Shown piece by piece: positions 8,644-17,049 of a DNA stretch of 64,000 bases; position 1 is the stretch's first letter; each line of letters starts with the position of its first letter. Made by a program: the position numbers and the translations under genes. The DNA comes from Halorubrum laminariae (GTDB taxonomy: Archaea > Halobacteriota > Halobacteria > Halobacteriales > Haloferacaceae), in NCBI RefSeq assembly GCF_024494655.1, contig NZ_JANHDL010000008.1, positions 1 to 64,000 of the forward strand, written 5' to 3'. The notes beneath the pieces were generated by a model. That model had not been told where the DNA came from. It did not search any database and was given only the letters and a program-made list of their open reading frames with translations.

Positions 8644-9162
8644 ATGTCCTCAGCCAACCGACAACAACAACTTGATGAAGTTCTTGAACATTTCTACGAT
8701 GGGTTCATTGATCCACAACCTCACACATTCTATATTACTGCCGGACACGCAATCCAGCAAATTGAAGACATACTGGACGTTGATAGCAGGGAAGCACAAG
8801 ACGTGTGGCAACTCTTCAACGACCGTTACGTGATTCAACGCCCAACAAAGAATGGCGACCTTCTCTCGCATGAGGGAATTGAGCGAGTAGATGAAATACG
8901 CGACGACGTTCCTGTTGATGAGGAGCTTCAAGAAGATCTTGTAGACTATCTTTACGACTATTATCTTGAGAATCCCAGCCGGGCAGCAGTTGAGCGTGAC
9001 CAACTTCTCACTGATTTTGATGTATCGGAAACGAAGATTGACCTCAACCTATACATTCTAAAAACGGCTGGCTGGGTAGAGACGAATACTCAGATGGGTA
9101 TTGGCGATGCTGGTTACAGAAGTGTAGAACTCACCGAGATGGGCCGCAGACAGCTCTCTTGA
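8644..9162 (+). CDS. Hypothetical protein, 172 aa, probable winged-helix fold
   Basis: An acidic, helical protein with no catalytic motif. The C-terminal half (FDVSETKIDLNLYILKTAGW, then a beta-wing-like VETNTQMG, ending in ELTEMGRRQL) resembles the winged-helix pattern of archaeal DNA-binding proteins. The N-terminal half (ITAGHAIQQIEDILDVDSRE) may be a second one. It lies between two IS-type ends (8493 and 9266-9279) and could be cargo of a decayed element. Confidence 0.6.
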   Translation: MSSANRQQQLDEVLEHFYDGFIDPQPHTFYITAGHAIQQIEDILDVDSREAQDVWQLFNDRYVIQRPTKNGDLLSHEGIERVDEIRDDVPVDEELQEDLVDYLYDYYLENPSRAAVERDQLLTDFDVSETKIDLNLYILKTAGWVETNTQMGIGDAGYRSVELTEMGRRQLS

Positions 9163-9500
9163 GTTTACACCGTTCTATCTACACCATGTAATCTCAACGG
9201 TCCCAATTCAAACGCACACTGCTTGTACTGAGTGATTGAAGATGAAAAACTATCAACTCCAGAGGATTTCAACAGAGCCGGATATTCGCATTACGCAAAC
9301 TCGTGATAAATGTTTAATGTCGGTCGTTCAGCGGCGGGCGGAGATCGCGCCACCAAACGTCAACTGTGTCTCGGTCATCCATGCCGATGCGGTACAGTGT
9401 TGAATCGCCCAGACACTTGCTACATATTGTAGCAAAACAGCGACTTTATGACAGATTCTAGGACAAATTCATTCTCGCGCGCAGAAAAGGCCCGCTCAGG
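9163..9500. other. Gap with an IS-like end and a small palindrome
   Basis: GATTTCAACAGAGCC at 9265-9279 is the inverted counterpart of the IS end at 8493; the flanking 8-mers differ, so no target duplication survives. A perfect palindrome GCTACA-TAT-TGTAGC lies at 9419-9433. No coding sequence is convincing. Confidence 0.4.
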
Positions 9501-10697
9501 TCACGCCGACTTACACGCCTCGACGACAAGTTCGGGGGCATCAACGAGTTGGTTCACCGTATGGGCTCCCTTCCCCTTCCCGCGCCCCTTTCGGTCCTGC
9601 TCGATTAGCGAGAGGAAGGCCAGTTCGGAGAGCAGGTCGCGGACGCGACGGATCTTGAGCGGGTCTGTCCCTTCGCGTTCACAGACGACCTCGTACGCGG
9701 AGTACACCTGTTTTGAGGGGATCATGGCGTCGGTTTCGGTTGACTGCTGCATCTGGAGTGCGAGCCCTTGAAGTAAGTATTTCGAGTGCTCGGGTTGCTT
9801 CCCAATTAGTTCGGCGAGACGCGCTTCTTCTTCGCGTTCGTGGGCTTCGTCGACGTACTCGACACGGACCACGTCATCGCCGTGCTCGTCAGCAATTTCA
9901 CCAGCGTACCGGAGAATGTCGATCGCCTTCCGGGCGTCGCCGTGTTCTCTTGCCGCGAGCGCTGCGACCTTCGGAATCACTTCATCGTCGAGGACGCCAT
10001 CTCTGAACGCGTCCGCCCGTGAGGAAAGGATCGCGCGGAGTTGGTTCGCGTCATACGGCGGGAACACAAAGTCTCGCTCGGAGAGACTCGACTTGACGCG
10101 CTCATTGAGCGACTCTTTGTATCGGATCTTGTTACTGATCCCGATGATGCCGAGCGTGCTCTCCGAGACCTTCCCAGCTTCGGCCGCTCGGGAGAGTTGC
10201 ATGAGAATATTGTCATTTTCAAGCTTGTCTATCTCGTCGAGAATGATGATCCCCACATCGAGGTAGGTATCGAGGATCGTCCAGAGGCGGCGGTAGTAGT
10301 CAGATGTGGAAATACCCGATGCCGGCACCGACACGGCGCTCATCTCATTCGCGTTGAATGACTCGGCGATCGTCCGGACAACCTGCGTCTCAGTGGATTC
10401 CTGAAAACAATCGATGTACGCCACGTCGACATAAACTCCGTTCTCGGAAGCAGCGTCGATCAGATCCTGTGTGATGTACTTCGAGCAGAGACTCTTTCCA
10501 GTCCCCGTTTTCCCGTAGATCAGCACATTATTCGGTGTCCCCCCGCGCTGCGCGTCCTTTATCGCGTTCGCGAGGTTACCAAGTTCCTCCTCGCGACCGA
10601 TGATGCGGTCACCTTCCGGAAGGTGATTAACCCGCAGCAGTTCCTTATCGGCGAAGATCGGGTCGGGATCGCCGAAATATGACTCCGTGTCGCTCAT
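9501..10697 (-). CDS. orc1: Orc1/Cdc6 replication initiator (first)
   Basis: A 398-residue AAA+ initiator that binds origin repeats and loads the MCM helicase. Visible are Walker A (YGKTGTGKS), Walker B (GIIILDEIDKL), sensor 1 (GIISNK-like, GIISIS region IGISNKIRY), the ERVKSSLSERDFVFPPYDAN arginine-finger segment, the GDARKAIDILRYAG sensor-2 helix and a C-terminal winged helix. Start set at ATG 10697 (MSDTESYF), dropping four codons of the longer frame. The start faces an origin with five ORB-like repeats, the standard haloarchaeal arrangement of orc gene next to its own origin. Confidence 0.95.
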   Translation of the reverse strand: MSDTESYFGDPDPIFADKELLRVNHLPEGDRIIGREEELGNLANAIKDAQRGGTPNNVLIYGKTGTGKSLCSKYITQDLIDAASENGVYVDVAYIDCFQESTETQVVRTIAESFNANEMSAVSVPASGISTSDYYRRLWTILDTYLDVGIIILDEIDKLENDNILMQLSRAAEAGKVSESTLGIIGISNKIRYKESLNERVKSSLSERDFVFPPYDANQLRAILSSRADAFRDGVLDDEVIPKVAALAAREHGDARKAIDILRYAGEIADEHGDDVVRVEYVDEAHEREEEARLAELIGKQPEHSKYLLQGLALQMQQSTETDAMIPSKQVYSAYEVVCEREGTDPLKIRRVRDLLSELAFLSLIEQDRKGRGKGKGAHTVNQLVDAPELVVEACKSA

Positions 10698-10734
10698 GTG
10701 AAAGTGCACTCAGGCAATCAATATTAATCTTCGG

Positions 10735-11266
10735 CACCGGATTGCCGCTGTAAACACGGCGATGTCGTGACGGTGGTGACGAAACCCCGTTGTTTCTGGC
10801 GTTTTTGTCGCGATCTGCAACCAGCGCTCTAATTTCGAACCCCTCGGTGCCGCTGTAAACACAGGATCGGTGGGACACGCACACCCCGGATTGCCGCTGT
10901 AAACTCGATTGGTGCGAGTTCTCTACTCGAAGCCATCCTTGACATGAGAAATCGGTCGCGAGAGACACGTACACTCTCATACCTCTCGTCCAGAATGAGA
11001 GCAGTTACTCCGCAGTTCCTGTCTTCGACGCCAAAACGACATGGCGTCTCAGTAAGCCAAAAGTGTGGTACGGTAGCAAACAGCACGATATGTGATAAAG
11101 CTACTGGTTGCGTAAGTGTGCGAGGACAGCTCTGATAAGACAATGATCGGTATTTCGCCGGGTGGAGTCTATATTACGAGTGTTTACAGCGGCAACGTGG
11201 GGTGTGAGCCGGCTATGATGACGGGCCGGGCTCGCAACAGGAGTTTACAGCGGCAACGTGGGGTGT
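10735..11266. other. Predicted replication origin 1 (five inverted ORB-like repeats)
   Basis: Three repeats in one orientation (10735-10755, 10841-10860, 10881-10904, each ending GCCGCTGTAAAC) face two in the other (11182-11205 and 11243-11266, GTTTACAGCGGCAACGTGG then GGTGT). They surround a roughly 280-bp spacer, 10905-11181. The G-rich run after the core is typical of haloarchaeal ORBs. Inverted ORBs on both sides of a spacer beside an orc1 gene define an archaeal origin. The spacer is only mildly AT-rich, with the best unwinding candidate near 11060-11110. Confidence 0.85.
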
Positions 11267-11444
11267 CGGCCGTGGCGTTATCGCGTGTCGTCCCGACGGC
11301 TGTCGTTTCACTCCCCACGGTTGTAGGCTGTAGATTAGCCACGTCCCGATAGGAGGCGGATGCGGAGCGGTGACGACAACAATCGCGACGGCGCCGGTGA
11401 GAGCAAGGAATAGTTCGGGAGCGACAACCGCGGGTGCTGTTCGT

Positions 11445-11459
11445 TACTATCGTATAGTA
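11445..11459. promoter_or_regulatory. Operator-like palindrome TACTAT-CGT-ATAGTA
   Basis: A perfect 6-bp inverted repeat with a 3-bp spacer lies 86 bp upstream of the membrane-protein gene at 11546. A longer version (GTTACTAT-AGA-ATAGTAAC) occurs at 12353-12371, on the other side of the next two genes. Two such matches so close together suggest a shared DNA-binding regulator. Confidence 0.5.
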
Positions 11460-11545
11460 CAACGGATAAGCGATAGAGTCTTTCGAACCTGACCCCGGCG
11501 TACACCGAAGAACTGTTTACCTCTTCCTGAGGAGTTGATGAAAGA

Positions 11546-11968
11546 ATGGCCGATCGAGTGGATCTTAACCGCCTCAAATCCACTAGTGTCCTTCTCGCTC
11601 TTGGGGCGACAGGGTTGCTCCTACTTATTCTTAGCTTCATCATTGAGGTCCAGATCATATTCGAAAATCCTCCATTCGGTGATGTCACGGGTTTCCTCGG
11701 GGGAATTTGGAGCCTTCTTCTCGCGATCGCAACTCTTGGTTCGTTCGCTCTTGCTGTTCACAACTACCGACACGACGATGATCCTAGTGGGCCCTCCATG
11801 CAATTCAGTGTCAGGGGCAGAAACAACGATGTTGACTACCACGTACATATCGGGGGATCCGATGACTCAGATGAGTCAGCGCAGCAAGAAGATGAAGAAA
11901 ATAACGAGGGTCCGCGTCCAGATTCGGTGTCCGAATACGAAGAAGCAGGGGATTCAGAAGAGCGCTAA
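11546..11968 (+). CDS. Small membrane protein with acidic C-terminal tail
   Basis: A 140-residue protein with two transmembrane helices (about residues 13-37 and 50-72), a short beta-rich region (QFSVRGRNNDVDYHVHIGGS) and a strongly acidic tail rich in Glu, Asp and Ser. Family not recognised. It converges on the gene at 11965 with a 4-bp overlap of 3' ends. Confidence 0.6.
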   Translation: MADRVDLNRLKSTSVLLALGATGLLLLILSFIIEVQIIFENPPFGDVTGFLGGIWSLLLAIATLGSFALAVHNYRHDDDPSGPSMQFSVRGRNNDVDYHVHIGGSDDSDESAQQEDEENNEGPRPDSVSEYEEAGDSEER

Positions 11969-12264
11969 AGATTTATCTCGCGCATTAACCATTCTCGTGC
12001 AGCCGCCGAGAGCATGGCTTCCCATGAATTGAACCCCGTGTGCTTGTCGACGTATCTGTCAAATTCATTTTCGTCGATCTTCTGAAAGTCTTCTTCTGAT
12101 TCGACGGTCCAACGGCTCTTTTCGAAGAATTCAGAAATCGATTCGAAGTCTGTGTTTGTGGCCATGAATCCGTCAGTGAACAGCTCTTCCATCGGGATAT
12201 CCTGATCAGACAGCCCGTCCAACTGATCAGCGAGTTCTTCGAACCCCTCGATCTGGACGCTCAT
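11965..12264 (-). CDS. Hypothetical acidic protein, 99 aa, plasmid/virus-like
   Basis: Start taken at ATG 12264 (MSVQIEGFEELADQLDGLSD). The opening, in which a short strand is followed by a GFEELADQLDGL helix, is reminiscent of HK97-gp10-like and related small proteins in haloviruses and plasmids, but the resemblance is short. No catalytic motif. The TACTAT-type palindrome at 12353 lies about 90 bp upstream of this start. Confidence 0.55.
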   Translation of the reverse strand: MSVQIEGFEELADQLDGLSDQDIPMEELFTDGFMATNTDFESISEFFEKSRWTVESEEDFQKIDENEFDRYVDKHTGFNSWEAMLSAAAREWLMREINL

Positions 12265-12285
12265 AGTCGTATGATAGCCCAGCAA

Positions 12286-12819
12286 GATATTAAATGATAG
12301 GCCTGTAGGCCCCGCAGACTCGTCATATGGTTCTCAATCTAGACTTCCGTGTGTTACTATAGAATAGTAACGTACGGGCCGGATGGGGTCGGCGGTATCG
12401 TATTCGGTACCGATTTCGGTATCAGTCATGAGTGGGCGTCTGAATTGCTGACTATCCGATTTGGTTATTTGCTGCTGGTGGCTTGTCGTCGACGGCGCCG
12501 GTCGCTCCGTGGTTGTGGGTGTTTGTGTGTCCCCTCGGGACCAACAGAAATAGCGCGGACACCGTAGTGTGCTGCGGTGGTTCTCTGGTAGTAGCCCGCG
12601 ACGAGGATAGTGCGTACGCGTCTTGGTCACGTGCGCCCCTGAGACGCGAAACCGTCCGTTTCGGAGCGACACAGGCAGCGTAATTCGCCGGCGCCGAGTC
12701 TCATTCGAGTCGAAACCGAGGTTTCGTGTCGAGAGCGAAACAACAGGCTAGCCACCCGATTCTGTAGAGTACTTTTGACAGCGTCATTCACGACCGCATA
12801 TGATTCTTCAACCGAATAT
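12286..12819. other. Gap without a supported gene
   Basis: Apart from the palindrome at 12353-12371, I see nothing I can support. Open frames on both strands have non-haloarchaeal residue composition (Arg/Thr/Ser-rich) and no good starts. A minus-strand frame from ATG 12430 (MTDTEIGTEYDTADPIR) is natural-looking for about 30 codons and may be a remnant. Confidence 0.4.
12353..12371. promoter_or_regulatory. Operator-like palindrome, second copy
   Basis: GTTACTATAGAATAGTAAC is a perfect 8-bp inverted repeat with a 3-bp spacer. It shares the TACTAT-N3-ATAGTA core with the site at 11445 and lies upstream of the minus-strand gene starting at 12264. Confidence 0.5.
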
Positions 12820-13092
12820 TCACATATTCCCATTCAGCAAGTTGTTCCTACTTCTAGACCATTCCTCTTCAAGTGGGTTGTCTGGTGGCCTGCCGATAAG
12901 CTTCGCGTCCTTACCTCCACGATATTCATACCGCACTACATCTCCAACATACTTTGAATCGATCTGGCCAAGATTGAGATAGCAGCCTTTGACGGCAATC
13001 AACCCATTTCCACTGTTAGAGATTCGTTTAACACAACCCCTGTAAATTTCACCTTCTTCAAAATCGTTCTGACTTCGTCTATCCCGAGGCAT
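12820..13092 (-). CDS. TRAM-domain-like small protein
   Basis: A 90-residue protein whose centre (EEGEIYRGCVKRISNSGNGL, IAVKGCYLNLG, then GDVVRYEYRGGKDAKLI) follows the five-strand beta-barrel pattern of TRAM domains. These small RNA-binding folds are abundant as stand-alone proteins in haloarchaea, where some act as RNA chaperones. Compared with the TRAM proteins at 17447 and 34952 it is shorter and has more basic residues. The role is inferred from fold pattern only. Confidence 0.6.
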   Translation of the reverse strand: MPRDRRSQNDFEEGEIYRGCVKRISNSGNGLIAVKGCYLNLGQIDSKYVGDVVRYEYRGGKDAKLIGRPPDNPLEEEWSRSRNNLLNGNM

Positions 13093-13263
13093 AGGAGTAC
13101 TTCTCCAATTTACAGTTTAATAGTTGGGTACTCAATTAGTCAGTAATTATTAAAATGTTATGTGGGAATTCTACGAGTAGAAACACTGAGACGATTACCC
13201 AACGAGTCGATCGAGCTTCTCCCAGTTGATCTGGAGGAACCGATGACCGATGTTCGTCAGTTT

Positions 13264-14624
13264 CTACGCTCCGTCGTGGCGTTCCATGCACGTCGCGAAG
13301 TCGTGTCGCTCGGAGCGCCACCGTCGGATCGTCCCTTTCGGGATGCCACACTCGTCAGCTACGTCGTCGAGCGTGCGGAGGCCCTCGGGATCGGCCAGTT
13401 GGATGCCCTCAAGCGTCTGAATCATATTCGAGTGCATCGACTTCATGATCTTCCCGATCCACATTTCGAGCGGCTTCGGGACGTTGTTCTCGTCGACGAC
13501 GCGCCGTTTCTCTTCGTTCATTGCGTCGTCGGCGTTCTGGAACGAGAGACTGCGCTCGGAGCGCTCCTCAACGCGCTGGAGGGAAAGATCCGACCGGATC
13601 GGTTCGTCACGACGCGCCTCGACCGCGGCGTCGATGAGTTGTGTCGGGACCGGATCGGGCGGCGTCACATCATCGACCGTCATGGTCACCGGGACGTGTT
13701 TTCGGATATCCTCCCAGAAAACGTGCCACTCGCCGTTATCCGGGAGTTTGTCGTTATCCACGTCGATCGGCTTCACGTAGCCCGACCGCGTGTTGATGTA
13801 TACGTCTTTGTCTCGGTGCCCAGTGATCCACCCGGTGCCGCGGCCCTCGAACACCCGTGCGCCCCACGCCTTCGCGTAGCGATCTCGCCAGTGTTCGTCG
13901 CCGAGGCCGAGCCCGCAGCGTGCGGCCCGCCAGTTAGTCGGCCAGTGCTCTTCCCGTCGTTGATCAGCATTCCCCAGCCGACGCGGAACGACGCGAGTTG
14001 CCCTTTCTGCCGGGGAGAGAAGTTGCACGGCCGGTCGAGCGTCATAATCTCATCCTCACCGAGTTGGAGGAGGATCTTGATCGGCATGTTCGTCCGGACG
14101 GGCTTGTACACGTCATTGAGCTTTTGCGTCGATCCGATCATCATCATCCGGCGACTCCCGCCCCGCGTCGCAATCTCGTAGATCGTCGTCTGGAGCGCCT
14201 TCACCTCGGTCTTGTACTTCGCGTTCCCGATGACGGACGGCGCGATATCTTTCAGCTCACGGATTTCGAGCGGCGCTCGCGGGAGCCGGGAGTTTTTGTC
14301 GCGCTTCCGGAAGATGAGACGGAGCCACAGATTTAGAACGAGGTACTTGAGCGCCTCATTCCGTGGTTTCAGGAAGTTGCAGTTCAAGACAGCGACGCGC
14401 TCCTGATCGCGGAACACCTCCCCGATATCGAGGTTGGTCTCGGCGTCCGGCCCGGCGATCAGGTTCCGGACGACCGCCTCGATCGAGTGGTTGTCCTTCT
14501 CGACGCGCTCGATCAGGCTGTCGGTGATTCGCTGATCGATCGCTTCGCCGACGCTGATCGGGTCCTCGGGCTGGACGCTACTCGCGTTACTGGGGTCTTG
14601 TGTGTCTTGGTGAGTCTGGCACAT
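13264..14624 (-). pseudogene. Frameshifted P-loop ATPase fragment (conjugation/plasmid type)
   Basis: Two minus-strand frames form one protein. The first (from ATG 14624) holds DQERVAVLNCNFLKPRNEAL, the RAPLEIRELKDIAPS Walker-B-like segment and the RMMMIGSTQKLNDVYKPVRT sensor-like helix. After GWGMLINDGK near 13950 the frame shifts and continues as EHWPTNWRAARCGLGLGDEH and on to a helix-turn-helix-like end (DDVADECGIPKGTIRRWRSE). No Walker A is present, so the N-terminal half is also missing. The pattern resembles HerA/FtsK-type plasmid ATPases. Confidence 0.6.
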
Positions 14625-14687
14625 ATGGGAAATTTGCGGCTGTTGGTGGGCTTGTACGCTTTTGTACGATGGTGGCTAAGTCTCGGT

Positions 14688-15470
14688 GTGCCACGCGTCC
14701 TCCTCGACACGCAATTCTGGATTCAGATGGATCGAGACACGGAATCGTTCCGCCGGTTCTACTCGCGTGTCTCCAACTCAGACGATATTGAAGTTCTATT
14801 CTGCTACGGGAACCTGATGGATTTGGTTAAAGCGGATCATCAGGACAACCTCTCCGTCATTCTGTCTGAGACCGTCGATACGTATATCCCTGTATTACCC
14901 GCTGAGGGGGAAGAATACCAGTATTCAGACGATCCCATTGACGTGATCCCGCAGGTGACTTCGCGAAAATTACTCAGACAGTACACGTCTAATGCTCCGG
15001 AAGACGCAACTATTCGGGCGATTGTCGCCACCTCTGATTGGGGTAGTCCTGATGATGATGATTGGAAGGAGGCTGTGAGAGATTGGAAAGAAGTCCACGA
15101 CGAGTATGGATTCGAGTACATGCTATCAATCGCGTTCGATGACTATCTGAAAGAGTCTGAGGATGGTGAGACGCTCGAATTAGATATTCGGGATATCGAC
15201 ATAGCCGAGTACGCAAAAAAGATGGTAATAATCCATAGAGCTTCTCTACTCGGCCCTAATGAACGTCTGAGCGAGAATGACTTTGCTGATCTCGAAATCG
15301 TTTCTGCGGGTATTATGACCAGTTGTGATCTCGTTGCGATCGAGTCGAAGTGGAAAAACGTAGACCTTTTCGAGCGGGTCAACGAGCATCTCACCGCCGA
15401 TCCAATAACCGTCGTGAGCGATTTCGACGACTTAATCGCGGAACTTGATGCGCTACTCGACTCAGAGTGA
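14688..15470 (+). CDS. PIN-like domain protein, putative ribonuclease
   Basis: From GTG 14688 the protein opens VPRVLLDTQFWIQMDRD, the beta-strand plus first acidic residue typical of PIN nucleases (compare LLDTNVWI). A late segment, ENDFADLEIVSAGIMTSCDL, holds further Asp/Glu residues in positions fitting the PIN acidic pocket, followed by a strand-turn (VDLFERVNEHL). At 260 residues it is about twice the size of VapC toxins, so it is closer to larger stand-alone PIN-like proteins. No antitoxin-like partner precedes it. Codon use is more AT-rich than that of the flanking decayed plasmid genes, suggesting recent arrival. Confidence 0.55.
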   Translation: MPRVLLDTQFWIQMDRDTESFRRFYSRVSNSDDIEVLFCYGNLMDLVKADHQDNLSVILSETVDTYIPVLPAEGEEYQYSDDPIDVIPQVTSRKLLRQYTSNAPEDATIRAIVATSDWGSPDDDDWKEAVRDWKEVHDEYGFEYMLSIAFDDYLKESEDGETLELDIRDIDIAEYAKKMVIIHRASLLGPNERLSENDFADLEIVSAGIMTSCDLVAIESKWKNVDLFERVNEHLTADPITVVSDFDDLIAELDALLDSE

Positions 15471-15890
15471 GGCTCCCCCGACTGACATATCCACATCAGG
15501 GAGGTCGAAGTCCGGTGCGTAATCGGGCTGGTACCGCGACGAGAACTGCGCGTCGGTTACGATCGCCTCGGGCGTGACGTGCTCAGTCCGCAGGCGGACG
15601 ACCGACATGGACTTCTGGCCCTCGGTGGGTGTTTCCACGTCGACGTGCTCCTCGACGAGCGCGTACGGCACGACCGATTCGTAGGCGTCGGCAACGAGCC
15701 GCGAATCGTACCCGATGCCACCGATCCGGTCTTTGTCCCGCCGGATGATGCGATCAGCAAGGCGGTTTTTCGGCAGGTGACTCGACGGCGTCACGCGTCG
15801 CGTCGTACTCGTGGCCGGGACCGTACTTCGCCTCCATCCGGACGCAGCCGGCGACCTCGACGACGTCGAGTTCCCGGGGATGGAGGACCG
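15462..15890 (-). pseudogene. Frameshifted plasmid-type gene of unknown function
   Basis: Natural-looking protein sequence runs leftward in two frames: HPRELDVVEVAGCVRMEAKY then GPGHEYDATRDAVESP near 15890-15790, and after a frame change NRLADRIIRRDKDRIGGIGY through VVRLRTEHVTPEAIVTDAQF to a stop at 15462. The right end abuts an unrelated remnant at about 15885. Truncated and shifted, hence inactive. Family not recognised. Confidence 0.5.
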
Positions 15891-15962
15891 GCTGTCGAGT
15901 TCTGGGCGAGTGCGGACGAGTACTGGGACGCCGTCGGCGGCGAGCCGCCCCAGCCGCACTGA
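15885..15962 (+). pseudogene. C-terminal remnant, possibly a TumE/DUF6516-type toxin
   Basis: About 25 codons read GPAVEFWASADEYWDAVGGE then PPQPH and stop, 32 bp before the HVO_A0114-like gene. In haloarchaea a TumE-like toxin gene commonly precedes an HVO_A0114-type winged-helix gene, so this tail is probably what remains of the toxin. The family call is from context; the residues alone do not prove it. Confidence 0.4.
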
Positions 15963-15994
15963 TCGAGCACCACTCGACACACAATATCCCGACC

Positions 15995-16411
15995 ATGACC
16001 ACACTCCACATCACCGTCGACGACCGAGAATCGCTCCGTGAGGACGCGCTCCAATTCGCCCAAGACGTTGAGGCCGACGATCTCGACGATCAGGATGGAA
16101 CAGCAACGCTCCAGTTCGGCACCTACGACGGCTTCGTCGACAGTCTCACGCCGCTGCGCCTTGAGCTCGTCTGGGCGATCGCAAAAGAGGCGCCCGAGAG
16201 TATGCGCGAGGCAGCGCGTCTCGTCGAGCGTGACGTGTCTGACGTCCACTCGGACCTGAAACAGGTGGAAGTACTGGGCATCCTCACGCTCGAAGAGGGT
16301 GGGCCCAGCGGTGCGATTCAACCCGTTGTTCCGTCCGACCGCATCGAGGTCCACATCGACTACCCGCTCGTCGATAGCGGCGACGCCGATGGGACTCCCG
16401 CGAGCGCGTAG
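15995..16411 (+). CDS. HVO_A0114-like winged-helix DNA-binding protein
   Basis: A 138-residue protein with a wHTH in the middle (LRLELVWAIAKEAPESMREA, ARLVERDVSDVHSDLKQVEV, LGILTLEEGG as wing). It matches my recollection of the HVO_A0114 family, usually found as the antitoxin/autoregulator partner of a small toxin. ATG 15995 follows a remnant of an upstream gene. If the toxin is indeed lost, this would be an orphan antitoxin. Confidence 0.7.
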   Translation: MTTLHITVDDRESLREDALQFAQDVEADDLDDQDGTATLQFGTYDGFVDSLTPLRLELVWAIAKEAPESMREAARLVERDVSDVHSDLKQVEVLGILTLEEGGPSGAIQPVVPSDRIEVHIDYPLVDSGDADGTPASA

Positions 16412-16549
16412 TCACCACCCACCGCTCTCGGAGTGTGCTATGAGACTCTCGTGCGATGACTACTCACGACCTACCATCACGCTGCCGTCCCGAAACAGTA
16501 CTTTCACTCCGCTTGCCCGAACTATAAGTCACAGAGTCTCAAATTTTGA

Positions 16550-16620
16550 GGAGAGGGAGCACTGCTGAGCGGTTTCAACAACCGGATCAGCTCCAAAACA
16601 GTGTCACACGCTCCCTCTCC
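16550..16620 (+). promoter_or_regulatory. Structured 5' leader or small RNA element
   Basis: An outer perfect 11-bp inverted repeat (GGAGAGGGAGC at 16550-16560, GCTCCCTCTCC at 16610-16620) encloses a second stem. In it GCTGA (16564-16568) and CGGTT (16570-16574) pair with AACCG (16580-16584) and TCAGC (16587-16591). A TATA-like AACTATAAG at 16520-16528 would start transcription near the first base of the outer stem. It would thus form a leader for the zinc-finger genes at 16650. Confidence 0.5.
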
Positions 16621-16649
16621 CCCTCAAAGTAGCCCGTGAACTCGTGAGA

Positions 16650-16817
16650 ATGACTCCTAATGACCCAGAGACGGTCCGTGGCGACTGCTTATTCTGTGGC
16701 GAGACAGTCACCGGTCGGCACGCAATCATCCACTATGAGACCACTAGCGGTAACACGGGCGTGTGGGCCGAATGTCCAAGCTGTGGCGAGATCGTTGACC
16801 CCACCGATGCTCAGTAA
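16650..16817 (+). CDS. Small CPxCG-type zinc-finger protein (55 aa)
   Basis: A microprotein with two zinc knuckles: GDCLFCGETV at residues 10-19 and AECPSCGEIV near residues 40-49. Such one-domain zinc-finger proteins are very common in haloarchaea; a few have been tied to biofilm or stress phenotypes, but most have no known role. ATG 16650 is the only good start. The stop codon overlaps the next zinc-finger gene by 11 bp, so the pair is coupled. Confidence 0.75.
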   Translation: MTPNDPETVRGDCLFCGETVTGRHAIIHYETTSGNTGVWAECPSCGEIVDPTDAQ

Positions 16818-16962
16818 ACAGCTCATCCATCAGATTGTGAGGTTCGAGCCACCATCGACAGCGCACCACGAATGCCGTCACTGTGGGTACAGCGTGGAGA
16901 AGGACATCAATGAATGTCCACAGTGTGGATCTCACGAAATTGCGGTCTACAATCTCGAGTAA
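16807..16962 (+). CDS. Second small zinc-ribbon protein (51 aa)
   Basis: ATG 16807 lies within the end of the preceding gene. The product (MLSKQLIHQIVRFEPPSTAH then HECRHCGYSVEKDINECPQC) has CxxC pairs 14 residues apart, a classic zinc ribbon. Longer same-frame upstream sequence has unnatural composition and belongs to the overlapping gene. Probably expressed with its neighbour as a two-microprotein unit. Confidence 0.7.
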   Translation: MLSKQLIHQIVRFEPPSTAHHECRHCGYSVEKDINECPQCGSHEIAVYNLE

Positions 16963-17000
16963 TTGCTGAAGCGCTCACGGTTGGTAGACTAGGTTCGACG

Positions 17001-17048
17001 CCTTATGTATCACCCGAACGCTAATATGGCCCCGACTGTTACATAAGG
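17001..17048. promoter_or_regulatory. Inverted repeat CCTTATGTA - GTTACATAAGG in the promoter of the DUF6788 gene
   Basis: CCTTATGTATC at 17001-17011 and GTTACATAAGG at 17038-17048 form an almost perfect inverted pair with 26 bp between. The right arm ends one base before the ATG at 17050. A second pair with 25-bp spacing sits at 45947-45993, and a single arm abuts the ATG at 48461. It looks like an operator overlapping the transcription start. Confidence 0.5.
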
Positions 17049-17049
17049 T

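Noticed and set aside
13162..14181. Long plus-strand open frame of 339 codons
   Set aside because: It is antisense to the frameshifted ATPase pseudogene. Its product is Val/Arg/Pro-rich with a basic character unlike haloarchaeal proteins, as expected for the complement of GC-rich coding DNA.
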